From Adiantum capillus-veneris (Eukaryota > Streptophyta > Polypodiopsida > Polypodiales > Pteridaceae): DNA of 64,000 bases. The stretch spans positions 83,235,881 to 83,299,880 of the forward strand of contig CM043957.1 in NCBI GenBank assembly GCA_014529385.2, in the 5' to 3' direction. The translations under genes were made by a program, and so were the position numbers. Under the pieces are notes generated by a model that did not search any database, was not told where the DNA came from, and worked only from the letters and a program-made list of their open reading frames with translations. Positions 23,227-34,827 of the stretch are shown in pieces (position 1 is the stretch's first letter; each line of letters starts with the position of its first letter).

Positions 23227-24363
23227 GTGCTATATAACGCCTTATTGGACACGGGTGCTAAATATAATCTGCTATCCTATGGGGTGTGGTGTCAGTTAGG
23301 GAAGCCACCTCTATCTGAGAGTATTATCCAAGTCAAGGGTGTCAACAAGAAAAAAACTACGGTTTTTGGAATCTGGCACACTTCTGTCAGTTATGACAAT
23401 GGAATTGTAGCTCAAGACTTTTTGGTCATGCCTACTGGAACTATGGAGGGTAATATAAACCTAGGCCGCACGTGGATGATAGCCACCAAATGCACTATTG
23501 ATTGGGGGACTGGGGGTGTTACAACGCAAAAACCAACTCTTAGCCCTACCACTCAAGCCATAGTCCCTGAGATATCGCCTAAGGAAATAAAACCCAAGAC
23601 ATTGTATGTCCAAGAGGTTGAACCATACGTCCCCATAGCCCAACTCTCTAGAGCTTCAACTGATGTAGTTGAAAGAAAGCTTGAGACACACAAGAACCAT
23701 CCTAATATAACACAGAAAACATACAAGTGGGTCCCTAAAGCCTCTGTAATGAGCATGGTTGATGCAAAAAAACAGAAACCTAGTAAGAACCGTCCCACTC
23801 ACTCCAAGAAATGTAAAGAAACGTTGCGTTGGATTCCTAAACGACTATTGGAAGCCCAAGGATACTATGAAGGAAATGATCAAATCTGGGTGCCCAAACG
23901 TAAAGTGTACTCTTACCTGTCACCTGGCCCATGTAAACCCAATCCTGTGGCTCCAAAACAAATTGAAAATCGCGGAAAAGAAAAAATCATGGAATGTTAC
24001 ACACCCGATCTAGAGCTAGTTTGGGTACCAAAGAAAGAACGATTTGTTCCACCTAGCTCAGGAATAGGGAAATCAAATGAAGCTTCTTGCTCTTCATGTA
24101 GTTCCTATACGCAAATAGAAGCTTCGACACAACCTCCACCTACCACTGTACATATCCATACAAGCACGAAAGAGTTTGCACCTCCCGGGGTAAGTTCACC
24201 ACCGACAACAACGTTGCCAATAAAATCATGGGAGAGTACCTTACCACCCTTGCAACTAGATGAAACACATAGGGCGGTCGAAAACATTTGGTTAAAACCT
24301 TCACCCATAACAACTTGGAACAATTGGTTTCAAAAGGTGACGACCTCCTTCCAAAAGGTATGA
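23227..24363 (+). CDS. E2 second retropepsin-like domain plus W-P-K repeat region
   Basis: Open for about 378 codons in a frame +1-shifted from pol. In E3 the same region continues directly in the pol frame, so it is the C-terminal part of the ancestral polyprotein, not an independent gene with its own start. Near the start lies ALLDTGAKYNLL (DTGA catalytic-type motif, Asp at 23248), and about 75 residues on lies INLGRTWM, the position of the second conserved retropepsin motif (ILGR type). After that come low-complexity linkers with four W-[VI]-P-K motifs (KWVPK, RWIPK, IWVPK, VWVPK) and RLLEAQGYYEGN. A second protease domain after integrase is not part of any common plant Gypsy layout I know. 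Function is inferred from motifs only. Confidence 0.75.
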   Translation: MLYNALLDTGAKYNLLSYGVWCQLGKPPLSESIIQVKGVNKKKTTVFGIWHTSVSYDNGIVAQDFLVMPTGTMEGNINLGRTWMIATKCTIDWGTGGVTTQKPTLSPTTQAIVPEISPKEIKPKTLYVQEVEPYVPIAQLSRASTDVVERKLETHKNHPNITQKTYKWVPKASVMSMVDAKKQKPSKNRPTHSKKCKETLRWIPKRLLEAQGYYEGNDQIWVPKRKVYSYLSPGPCKPNPVAPKQIENRGKEKIMECYTPDLELVWVPKKERFVPPSSGIGKSNEASCSSCSSYTQIEASTQPPPTTVHIHTSTKEFAPPGVSSPPTTTLPIKSWESTLPPLQLDETHRAVENIWLKPSPITTWNNWFQKVTTSFQKV

Positions 24364-24369
24364 TCTACC

Positions 24370-24384
24370 CAAGGAAGGGGGGAG
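24370..24384 (+). other. internal polypurine tract (central PPT candidate)
   Basis: AAGGAAGGGGGGAG lies just after the stop of the W-P-K region. It nearly matches the element's own 3' PPT (31466..31479) and is conserved in E3 at 42616..42630. It could prime a second plus-strand segment during reverse transcription (inference). Confidence 0.5.
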
Positions 24385-24462
24385 TGTTTGCTAACATCAA
24401 TCATTCACTCGCTCCCCTCTCAACCTTCCTCCCTGACCTCTCAATTCCAATCTTAGGGAATG

Positions 24463-24472
24463 TATATATATA
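24463..24472 (+). promoter_or_regulatory. TATA-like motif upstream of ORF3
   Basis: TATATATATA, about 175 bp before the ORF3 ATG. The motif and the sequence after it (agccttatactcacaaaaa) are conserved in E3. Possible internal promoter. Confidence 0.4.
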
Positions 24473-25017
24473 GCCTTATACTCACAAAAAACAAAAATAG
24501 TAAAGAGCAAGAGCGACTAGCAACGAGAGAGCACCCTATCAGATCTTACATATAAGTCCAAATTCACCGTGTCAATTCAAGCAACACACAAAAACAACTC
24601 TTATGTTTTAAAGGCCTAACCAAATCTATCTGTCTTGTCAGAAATGGCTACTTCACCAGACACATGTACTTCTATTTTTGATGAAAGGTACCCCTTGTCT
24701 TTTCCTCAAGTGTTCTACGTATGCTACCCTATACTTTCTTGCGAATGGGATTTGATAGAGAGCCTTGCATGTGAGAGAAATTTTGAGGAGTTAGAATGGC
24801 TGATACGTCTATGGATAACTAGTGATCCCTACCCAGTAGCGAATGTGTCTCCAATGGCACATGCTTATTCTTTTGCACAAGATGAGTATCCACGCATCGC
24901 GAGGTTCTTGATTAGCATGCTTGCACAAGAGGATGATGAAGAGGAACTAATAGAGACCGAGGAAGACTATGGCCTCATGGACAACGATTTTATTTATCTA
25001 GATGATGAGGATAGAGG

Positions 25018-25339
25018 TGTTGAGATGTCGAGCTCTACACCTTGAGCTGGCATCCACTACGGGTCTTGGCCGATTACGGCATTTACTCACTGGCGCGTTA
25101 GGTGACCGACACGGAGGATCTCTGCCAGTGATTCTACAGCTGGACTACACTTATAGTGCCAGCCTAGTACGCTTCTAGCGAGTTCACACTTAGTGACCGC
25201 ATGTACATATGTGCTACTTTTCAGCTTTAGCACTTAGTCATTTTGTACTCTCTTTTCTGTGAAGAAGAAGAAGAAGCTTTCCATCTCTGTGTGCTTTGTG
25301 CTTGTCTTGTGTAGCTCTCTTGCATTCTCATTCTTTACA
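25018..25339 (+). repeat. E2b 5' LTR
   Basis: 322 bp, TGTTGAGATG...TTCTTTACA, identical by eye to the 3' copy. Confidence 0.95.
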
Positions 25340-25351
25340 TGGTATCAGAGC
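25340..25351 (+). other. E2b primer-binding site (initiator tRNA-Met)
   Basis: TGGTATCAGAGC directly abuts the LTR end. Confidence 0.9.
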
Positions 25352-25580
25352 CTGGTGCAGGCAAGAGAGGCTAAGAGAGCAAGAGCATCACAATCCCTTC
25401 GTTCGCAATCCACGACTAGAGTGCAGTATACAGAGATTTACTGTACAAGTGCAGTGGTTGTATGTACGCTTGATTGTGGACACTCGTTGAGTGTAGAAAG
25501 CGTTACAAGAACCACAATAGCAGGTTCAACAGATTTGCAGGTTTTTGCAGATTGCAGCTATTTTGTCTTAGTGCTTCAAG

Positions 25581-28500
25581 ATGTCTGACGGTTTCAGTCA
25601 GATTGTTACTGAGAAGCTTGAGAAAAATAACTACCCTGCATGGAAGTTCAGAATAACAAATTTCCTAAAAGGAAAAGGTTATTGGGACTATGTAGAAGGA
25701 GACAATGAAAAGGAACCAGAGATTCCCGAGGCAAATGCTACAGCAGAACAAAGGAAAGCTTTGAGGGACTGGCAACAAGGCCAGAGCAAAGTGATGTATT
25801 GACTTTCTATGAGCATCACAGATGGCATGATGGGCTATCTACAGGATGCTGAAACCCCCGCCATTGCATGGAAAAACTTAGGCAGAGTGTTCGAGGTGAA
25901 CACCAAGGCCAGGAAGCTTCAACTAAAGTCGGAGCTAAATCAGGTTAAGAGGAACAACCTCTCCATCAATGATTATGCTTTGAAGATCAAGAGTATCATT
26001 GAGGCTCTTGGATCTATTAAAGTCTCAGTGGAAGACGATGACATTGTCCGTGCATGCTTGGATGGTCTAGGAGATGAGTATGTACATTTTAGGTCTTCCA
26101 TGAATACAAGAGACGACATCCCCGTGTTCCAAGATTTGATTTCTATGCTTATTCTTGAGGAGAAGAACCTTGACACATCTTCTTCTCATGGCAGAAATAA
26201 TTCTGAACAGGCCTTCTATTCTAACTCCAACAGAGGTAGAGGTAGAGGTCGTGGTCGAGGCCCAAGGGATTGCAGGGACCAATTTCTGGAAGGTCAATCA
26301 AATCAAAACAATACAGGTGGCAGGGGAAACCAGTCTCAAGGCAGGGGGAGTCAAAGAGGTCGTGGTGCAGGATCAAGCAGGCAGCAACATACTCCAGATA
26401 GTAGAGAATGTTGGACTTGTGGTGAAAGAGGTCACATGTCACGTGACTGTCCAAAGGGAAAATCAAGTAGAAAGAGAGAACAGGGCAACTATGCATCTAC
26501 TAGCAGAGATGCAGATGACAGCAAAAACGAGCGCATGTTTGTTATGCAGCATGTAATGAATACAATGACTGCAGAGAATTCCACCTAAGATGATGTTTGG
26601 TATGTGGATTCAGGTGCCTCTAATCACATGACGTCTCGTGGAGAGTGGTTTAGAGATATGCGCAAACCAGATGTGTCAGGCTATGTGCAGACAGGAGATG
26701 ACACAGCTCACCCCATTGCTCATGTAGGGGACATACCTCTAAATACGAAGAGTGGGAAATCAAAGTACTTAGCAGATGTACTTCATGTCCCAAACATTAC
26801 AAAGAATCTTGTTTCTGTTGGACAAATGGTTGAGCAGGGTTTGCAGGTTCGCTTCAATCCAAATGGCTGTTATGTAGAAGATTTCCAGAATGGCTGTAAG
26901 CTGATCACAGAGGGCAAATGTGTGGGCAAAATGTTTACGCTGAATGTAGACATGCCTGAGGTAAAAGCTGCATTATTTGCACAGGGCACAGGTGTTGTGG
27001 CTGATGTTGACATTTGGCACAAACGCATTGGCCATGTCAATGAGCAGAGATTGCACAGCATGCAATCAAAACAGATTGTAAAAGGTTTGCCCAAATTCAA
27101 GGTGGATGGTATGCATAAAGTGTGTGCAGCATGCCAGTTTGGAAAACAGTCAAAGGGCTCATTTCCACATGAGCGCAATGTATGTAAAAAGCCACTTGAG
27201 GTGGTGCACACAGATGTTTGGGGTCCAACCGATACTGCAAGTATACATGGTTGCAGATATTATGTCTCTTTCATTGATGACCATACAAGGAAAGTATGGG
27301 TCTACTTCATGCGTAACAAAAGTGAAGTGTTTGGTCACTTTCAAGACTTCAAAGTCATGATTGAGAAGGAGACAGATATGCAAATCAAGACATTGAGGTC
27401 AGATGGAGGGGGAGAGTACTTCTCCAATGATTTTTCAGATTTTCTGCGAATGCATGGTATACCCAGGCAGTTTACATGCAGATATACTCCACAGCAGAAT
27501 GGGGTCGCAGAAAGGAAAAACAGGCACATTGCAGAGGTTGCACGTGCATTGATGAATGAGAAGAACATGCCTCATCATTTCTGGGCTGAAGCTGTGAATA
27601 CAGCTGTGTACATTATGAACAGGACACCTACAGCTGCGGTGCATGATGTAACACCTGAGGAAAAGTTTACAGGTACAAAGCCTGATTTGGCACACTTGAA
27701 AGTGTTTGGCTGCATAGCTTACATGCATGTACCAGATGAGTTGCGTAGAAAATTGGATCCTAAAGCAGAGAAATGTATTCTTGTGGGATATTCCCTTGAA
27801 CAAAAGGGGTACAGGTGCTACAATCCTACTACACGAGAATTACGAGTGAGCAGAGATGTAGTCTTTGATGAGATGAGCAGCTGGTACAGTAATGCACATG
27901 GCACTATTGGGGCTGATGTAAAAGATGATGTGGTTGTACAAAATGTGAGGCCACAGTCACAGGTTTTGAGTGGACCACAAGAGTCCTCTTCTCGTGGCTC
28001 TGTTGAGAAACCATGGAATGGTAGACTACGTACGCAGGTTACTCCACCAACAGGTACAGGGAATATATCACGAAAAGGAAAGGAAAAGGTTGATGAACCT
28101 CCCTTTATGGTTGATGCATCATCAGGTTTTTCACATGTAGACATGGATTCAGATGGTTCTGAACAAAGTCTTGATGAGGAATTTGGAATTCCGGCTGTCA
28201 GGACAAGAAGATGCTAGAGGGCAAAGGAGTGACCCAGGACCGCGCAGATCTAATAGAGTCAGAAATCCAGTTCAGAAATTGACTTATGATGGGTATCTAG
28301 CGCATCACCAAGCCTACATGGCTAAGGTGATATAGGATGTGGAGCCCACATGTTTTGAGGATGCAGTTGGAAATGTGCATTGGGATGATGCAATGAATGA
28401 AGAGATGGCTGCATTGGAAGCAAATGACACATGGGAGTTGGTGCCATTGCCAAGTGGCAAGAAAGCTATTGGCTGTAAATGGGTGTATAAAACCAAGCAT

Positions 28501-29910
28501 AAGGCTGATGGTAACATTGAGCGTCACAAGGCAAGGCTGGTCACAAAGGGTTATGCACAGACGTATGGCATAGACTATGAGGAGACCTTTGCTCCAGTGG
28601 CAAAGATGACGACAGTGAGAGCTGTCATAGCAGTGACTGCATCTAGAGGATGGATTATGCATCAAATGGATGTAAAGAATGCCTTCTTGAATGGTGAGTT
28701 GCAAGAGGAAGTGTATATGGATCAGCCACCTGGTTATGTCGATCCAGGTTACCCAGATTATGTATGCAGACTTCTCAAAGCTTTGTATGGTTTGAAGCAG
28801 GGATCTAGAGCATGGTATGACAGGATTGCCAAGTATCTTGTCAGTATTGGTTTTAGGAGAGCTCATGCTGATCATTCACTCTATGTACGTGAGAGTGATG
28901 TGGGGATTGTGGTCATTACCATATATGTAGATGACCTTATTATTGTTGGTGACAATGCTATGGAGATTGACCATGTGAAGGGTCTTCTCAAACAGGAGTT
29001 TGAAATGAAAGATTTAGGCGAGTTGCGCTACTTTCTTGGCATTGAAGTGATCAGGACTCCAGAGGGTGTATGGCTATCACAGAGACAATATGCTTTGGAC
29101 ATGTTGTCAAAGTATGGTATGGCTGATTGTAAGCCAATTTCTATTACCTTGGATGTGAATGCAAAGCTGAGTGCAGAGAAGGGTGATGTTGTTGAGGATG
29201 TCAACATGTACAGGAAGATTGTGGGTAGTCTAATCTACTTGACTATCACGAGGCCAGACTTGAGATACACAGTAGGCTTGGAGAGTCAGTTCATGCAACT
29301 TCCGAGGAAGCCACATTTGGATGGAGTACGATGCACACTTAGGTATGTGCAAGGTACTCTTAACTACGCATTGTTCTATGCAGCAGATGCACCATTAGCA
29401 TTGTATGGGTATACAGATGCAGATTGGGCAGGTAGCATTGTTGATAGGAGATCTACGAGTGGCTTCATGTTCTCTTTTGGGAGTGCTGCTGTTACTTGGA
29501 GCAGCAAAAAGCAGCCTACGGTTGCTTTATCGAGCACAGAGGCCGAGTACAAAGGTGCAGCAGTTGCGGCGTGCGAGGTAGCTTGGCTACGCACATTACT
29601 TGAGGACTTGGGAGTGCAGGTGGACCAGCAGATTTTCATCCATTGTGACAACCTCAGCAGCATGCAGTTGGCTAGGAACCCAGTGTTCCATGCCAGGACC
29701 AAACACATAGAGGTCCATTACCACTACGTTCGAGAGCGAGTGTTGGCGGGCGACATCGACTTGGTCTACGTCAGCACAGAGGAGCAGATAGCGGATATCT
29801 TTACCAAGGCCCTCGGAGCTGAGAAGCTTCGACGTTTCCGGACTATACTTGGACTCTGCGACATGCAGAGCTCGAGGGGGAGTGTTGAGATGTCGAGCTC
29901 TACACCTTGA
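25581..29910 (+). pseudogene. E2b Copia gag-pol polyprotein, broken
   Basis: Gag starts at ATG 25581 (MSDGFSQIVTEKL). Its knuckle CWTCGERGHMSRDC is near 26410. Protease motif YVDSGASNHM begins near 26600. The integrase has an HHCC finger, then HTDVWG, RSDGGGE and NGVAERKN. The RT core includes KNAFLNGEL and IYVDDLII (near 28925), and RNaseH includes TDADWAG and SSTEAEY. Breaks: TGA 25800, TAA 26586, a frameshift near 28190, and TAG 28333. The last frame runs into the 3' LTR and stops at 29908. A Gly/Arg-rich RGRGRGRG tract lies in the gag C-terminus. Function would need complementation by an intact relative. Confidence 0.92.
29874..29882 (+). other. E2b polypurine tract
   Basis: GAGGGGGAG immediately before the 3' LTR. 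Confidence 0.85.
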
Positions 29911-30204
29911 GCTGGCATCCACTACGGGTCTTGGCCGATTACGGCATTTACTCACTGGCGCGTTAGGTGACCGACACGGAGGATCTCTGCCAGTGATTCT
30001 ACAGCTGGACTACACTTATAGTGCCAGCCTAGTACGCTTCTAGCGAGTTCACACTTAGTGACCGCATGTACATATGTGCTACTTTTCAGCTTTAGCACTT
30101 AGTCATTTTGTACTCTCTTTTCTGTGAAGAAGAAGAAGAAGCTTTCCATCTCTGTGTGCTTTGTGCTTGTCTTGTGTAGCTCTCTTGCATTCTCATTCTT
30201 TACA
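29883..30204 (+). repeat. E2b 3' LTR
   Basis: 322 bp, same sequence as 25018..25339 by eye. Confidence 0.95.
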
Positions 30205-30258
30205 AGAGGCTTAGCCTTAGGGTGGCCACCCGGTTTATATAATATCCTCTTTCCTTGA

Positions 30259-31465
30259 TTCTAAAAGGGGTGACAGATAGGTAGGTTAGGGGTCTAGATT
30301 GTGTTTTGAGTTTGTTTTTTAGGATTTTTCACACTGACATGCCTCCTAGAGGTATAGTGCTTGTTTTGGATGTGTTAGGTAGGACTTATATGGATCTCCA
30401 TCCACATGGCTGAGGACATCTGCTTCAACGAAATGAGCCACTCCATACCTCCAGGTGTACTACTTTCCATGATTCATGTTGGTGGATATGTGTAATTGCT
30501 AATAATGATTTTTCATTCTTTGTTTGAGTGTAATAGTTATGATGTTATCTGCCATTATAGATGTATAAATTTGTCTTTGCTTAAGTTGATTGAACTCCAG
30601 TTTAATCTTATGGATGAGCTTGGAGATTAGGAGACCGTGACTTTAGGTTAACTCATTTACTTGACCACTAGGCCTAGCTAATAAAATTATCCGAGTATTT
30701 GAGACCTTAGGAATGTTTTAGGCAGAGAAAGGCTTGCTCACTCAAACAACAAAAAACACTAGTGCGAATACCAAGGAAATGGAAGCAAAAAAAAAAAAAA
30801 AAACATAAGTGCCACAAATGAAAAATCTTACGCTGGAAGAGAAATCCTGGCTTGAATTGGTACTTCACTCACATGTATTGTCTATGGTACTAGAGCCCTA
30901 GAGGTTCCCAGTGTGGGCGCGTTTCCTTGAGAAGCAAAAAACCCTGGACATACAAAATAAGCACACACGTCACATGATTGTGACCTAAAGTAAAAAAGTA
31001 TTAAAAATAAAAATAAAAATAAAAAATTAAAAGACTTCCATTGAGCTTACAGTTAACATTTCAAGCTTTTGTTTGCAGTTGTGAGAGCGAGTTGGCTAAT
31101 CAAAGCTGAAAAGCATAATTAGGGAATCTTGCATTTAGATAATCTTCTTAGCTTAGCTAGTACTAGAGTAGTTGTTTTAACCTTAGTCATAGCTAACTAA
31201 TTGATAGACTCACCCATAAGCTCAAAACTCTTGATTAATTAATTTACTCAAAGTGCAATTTATTTGTCCTTAATGGCAGTCTAACATTTCATAAATCTTG
31301 CATTTACTCATTTCCACATGTACTTTACATTCCCCTCATGATTTATGGCCATATAATTCCGCTTGCTAAAACAGTGACTTTGCCTTGCAGATTCAAATCT
31401 AGATGCTCTACAACATGGACATACCAAGCTTCAACTCAATAGCTTCCGAGGACGGAATCTACATC
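30259..31465 (+). other. E2 3' non-coding region
   Basis: About 1.2 kb between ORF3 and the PPT with no conserved ORF. Segments such as that around 30900..30980 match the E3 3' region (about 41100..41190, opposite strand), so it belongs to the element. A run of 18 A lies near 30788. Confidence 0.7.
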
Positions 31466-31479
31466 AAGAAGGGGGGCAA
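31466..31479 (+). other. E2 3' polypurine tract
   Basis: AAGAAGGGGGGCAA just before the 3' LTR. Confidence 0.85.
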
Positions 31480-32149
<670 letters not shown>

Positions 32150-32154
32150 ATTGG

Positions 32155-33387
32155 TTTTTGTAGGGTTTTTCTGCTGCTTTGCTTAGCATGGCCGTACTCT
32201 GACCAGACATAACATGGGGGCTTACTGAGCATCAAGAAGCCTTGTGATTTACTTGATACTGTCGCTTTTGCATATGGTTTTTCAGAACTATCATAAGAAG
32301 CCTTGTATAGGCCCTGTATACTGGTTGGCTATGGGTACTTACATGGGTGATGGTGTTTTATGTCCTACTGCGCACTGATATTGAATGGTTTTTTTGGGAT
32401 GTTGGGCCCTATTGCACACCATTGCAGTACTTGGTCTTTACTTTATTTATTGGGTTAGGATATACATTACAGTATCTACATTCACTTGGACTAATGTTGC
32501 TCCTTTTGTAGCTTTGGGTATTGAGGTGGTACTAGCATTTAAAAGCATGGTATATTTTTACCTTAAACTTCATGGTTCGACTCAAGGCCTGGATTTTATC
32601 AGGGCTCCTCGTTACTTGGATTGCTAAAGAGAAGTATATGGCTAGTGATATACAAATAGTGGGATGATTTAGAGTCCATTTACCATGATGGGCGGCTGAC
32701 CTAAAAACAAACTTAAACAAGCTTGATACATTATGAGAACTGTAAATGGAATTTATAAAAAAACTTCTTGTATAAACTTCATTTTGTGGAGCTTTCATAA
32801 CTGATAAAATTGATGAAAATATATAAAAGGGGGGTGGATTCAGACACTTGGATTAGAAGGGGTGATGGCCTTCTAGTCAAAATGATATTCTTTTACTTGA
32901 AACTTTGGGATTTTTATAAGAAAGAGAAAACATCTTTACATAAATACTGTGGACTAAGCTTGTAAGTTAAAAAGGTTTGTAAAGTGGACATGAATAACAA
33001 CTGGTATAGTCCATTGATACCTGTAAAACACATCCAAGGCTAACATATTTGTTGTCTTCTTTGGATGGATGCAGGTAAGGACTCTATCTTGTCTTGGAAA
33101 GTTTTTTTGGTTGTAGCAAGTTGTCCAACACTGGATTACACATTCATCTACTGCTTGGGAAGTTCTTCGGTTAATTGTATTAACCTGGAATAGGGCTTCA
33201 TTCTTACAATCATTGTACAAAGATATTTCTAAGACTGAGTTGTTTTTGTACTTATCATTTCCTTTCTTCTAAAGCCAGCTGTCTTTTGAATGTAAAAAGT
33301 TCAGTTATGTCATATTATTTATGATAAAACAACTAAGCACGCACGCACACACTCACACACGCACGCACACACACTCACGCGTACGCG

Positions 33388-33446
<59 letters not shown>

Positions 33447-33715
33447 CATAGGTTTCTTGAAGAAGACCTTTCTATACAAAGAACATCGCATCAAGATACT
33501 CAAAGAGAGGATGTTTGTTCAATCGGGCACATTATAGTAGATAATAATGGAAATTTTAAACCTCTAGAGAGGCTTTAGGTCTTTCTTTGGATGTATTTGT
33601 AAATAAGAGTGGGTCCTCTTGAGGTGTCTAGGCTAGATGCCATTTTGAAAGCTCCATTTAAAATGTTGAATGTCTATGGAGGCTTAGACTGCCCCCATAG
33701 ACCCTATTAAGGGCA
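32155..33715. other. intergenic region without recognised gene
   Basis: Low-copy-looking AT-rich sequence with no long ORF or recognised family. It contains the CA/CG tract listed separately. Confidence 0.6.
33338..33444 (+). repeat. CA-rich and CG-alternating microsatellite
   Basis: Imperfect CA/GC repeats, then cgcgtacgcgcgcgcgcg, then about 48 bp of pure CA: a long alternating purine-pyrimidine tract. Confidence 0.95.
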
Positions 33716-33914
33716 TGTTAGGGTTAGCCAAACTTCAGTGGCCAAGATGAAAATGTGAACATTGTAATAGACGATAACGGCCTCAAAAACCTAATAACAA
33801 ATCCTCTTCATTGTGTGCAGTTGTGTCTCTTATCTCCTGCTATCCTCTCTCTTGCCAGCTCACTCTCTCCATAGCCATGTCCATCTGTGAGGCTATATGC
33901 TTCTTCTCCCAGCA
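33716..33914 (+). repeat. TRIM 5' LTR
   Basis: 199 bp, TGTTAGGG...CCCAGCA. Confidence 0.75.
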
Positions 33915-33916
33915 AA

Positions 33917-33928
33917 TGGTATCTGAGC
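33917..33928 (+). other. TRIM primer-binding site (tRNA-Met-like)
   Basis: TGGTATCTGAGC, one base different from the usual TGGTATCAGAGC. Confidence 0.7.
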
Positions 33929-34628
33929 TTGGATAAAGAGAGTTTGAAGCTTGAGGTTAGAGAGCTTGTGGAGAGCATCCCACAGGCGGCTAAGCAAGCA
34001 CTCAACAATCTTCAGCAGTCAATGGTGCACATTCTTAACAGCCTTTAAGGGTGGTGGAGAACCCCTCCACATTAGCATCGGGGCGCACTCCACAAATTGG
34101 TGGTTGAACAACTCCTGCAATTGGCGGTTTGAGCCAATTAGCGTGTATGTACAACATAAAAAGAGGTGCAAGAAGACCCTAGAGGGATGGGAGACATAAG
34201 CCCAACCAATGGCAGCCATATTCAGTAGCCAAGTGGCCCTATCTCACTTTTAGAGGTTGTTCACACGACTATGACTATGTATGACAAAATCCATTTGAAG
34301 ACAAGTGTATCACATTGTGTATGATGATTGAAATTTGGTACAAAGCCCCAAAAAATAATTTTTTGTAAATGGACTAGGCACTGCCTTGGCTAAGAGACAA
34401 AGGACAGAGTTAAGAACACAGAGTTAAGACATTCCCTTACTAACAATATGATTTGTATTACCTTAGGACTACCTTGTGAGCCTAAGATGAGTACTCTTGT
34501 GAACCATGGGTGATGAATCCGTTATGAGAACAACCATGATGTATCAAGTACTACACCTAGATATATCAGTCGAGCCTAGGAGTACACTTATGATGAAAAT
34601 TATGCCAAGTCTGGTTGAAGGAGACGTT

Positions 34629-34827
34629 TGTTAGGGTCAACCCTACTTGGGCGGCCAAGATAGAATGTGAACATTGTATTAGATTATAAAGGCCTCAAAA
34701 ACTTAATAACAAATCCTCTTTTCATTGCATGTAGTCATGTGCTTTATCTCTTTTCTCCTCTTTGTTGCTTACTCATTCTCACCATAGCCATGTCCATTTG
34801 TGAGGCTATAGGCTTCCACTCCCAACA
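34629..34827 (+). repeat. TRIM 3' LTR
   Basis: 199 bp, TGTTAGGG...CCCAACA, diverged from the 5' copy. Confidence 0.75.

Larger units (their letters stand above)
25018..30204 (+). mobile_element. E2b: Ty1/Copia retrotransposon nested in E2
   Basis: 322-bp LTRs (25018..25339 and 29883..30204) appear identical by eye and are flanked by the 5-bp duplication AGAGG (25013..25017 and 30205..30209). PBS and PPT are present. The domain order gag-PR-INT-RT-RNaseH is the Copia order. It is a young insertion with a broken coding region. Confidence 0.95.
24644..30258 (+). pseudogene. E2 ORF3, acidic protein of unknown function, split by E2b
   Basis: Coding runs 24644..25017 and resumes after E2b and its target duplication at 30210, ending at the TGA at 30256. 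Without the insertion it would be roughly 130 aa. It shares long stretches with E3 ORF3: CEWDLI, ACERNFEELEWLIRL, YGLMD, DF.YLDD and LYNIL. The C-terminal third is strongly acidic. No signal peptide, clear membrane helix or known domain was recognised, so it does not look like an envelope protein. The ATG is preceded at once by a CAG that could be a splice acceptor. It was probably intact before E2b inserted. Confidence 0.65.
33716..34827 (+). mobile_element. TRIM-like non-autonomous LTR element
   Basis: Two 199-bp LTRs (33716..33914 and 34629..34827) share TGTTAGGG starts, CA ends and conserved blocks such as catagccatgtccat and gtgaggctata. A PBS (TGGTATCTGAGC) follows the first and a purine-rich stretch precedes the second. 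The 714-bp interior has no pol. A short frame near 33950..34050 (LVESIPQAAKQALNNLQQS) looks coding-like and may be a gag remnant. The flanking 5-mers do not match, and the LTRs are clearly diverged, so the copy is old. Confidence 0.75.
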
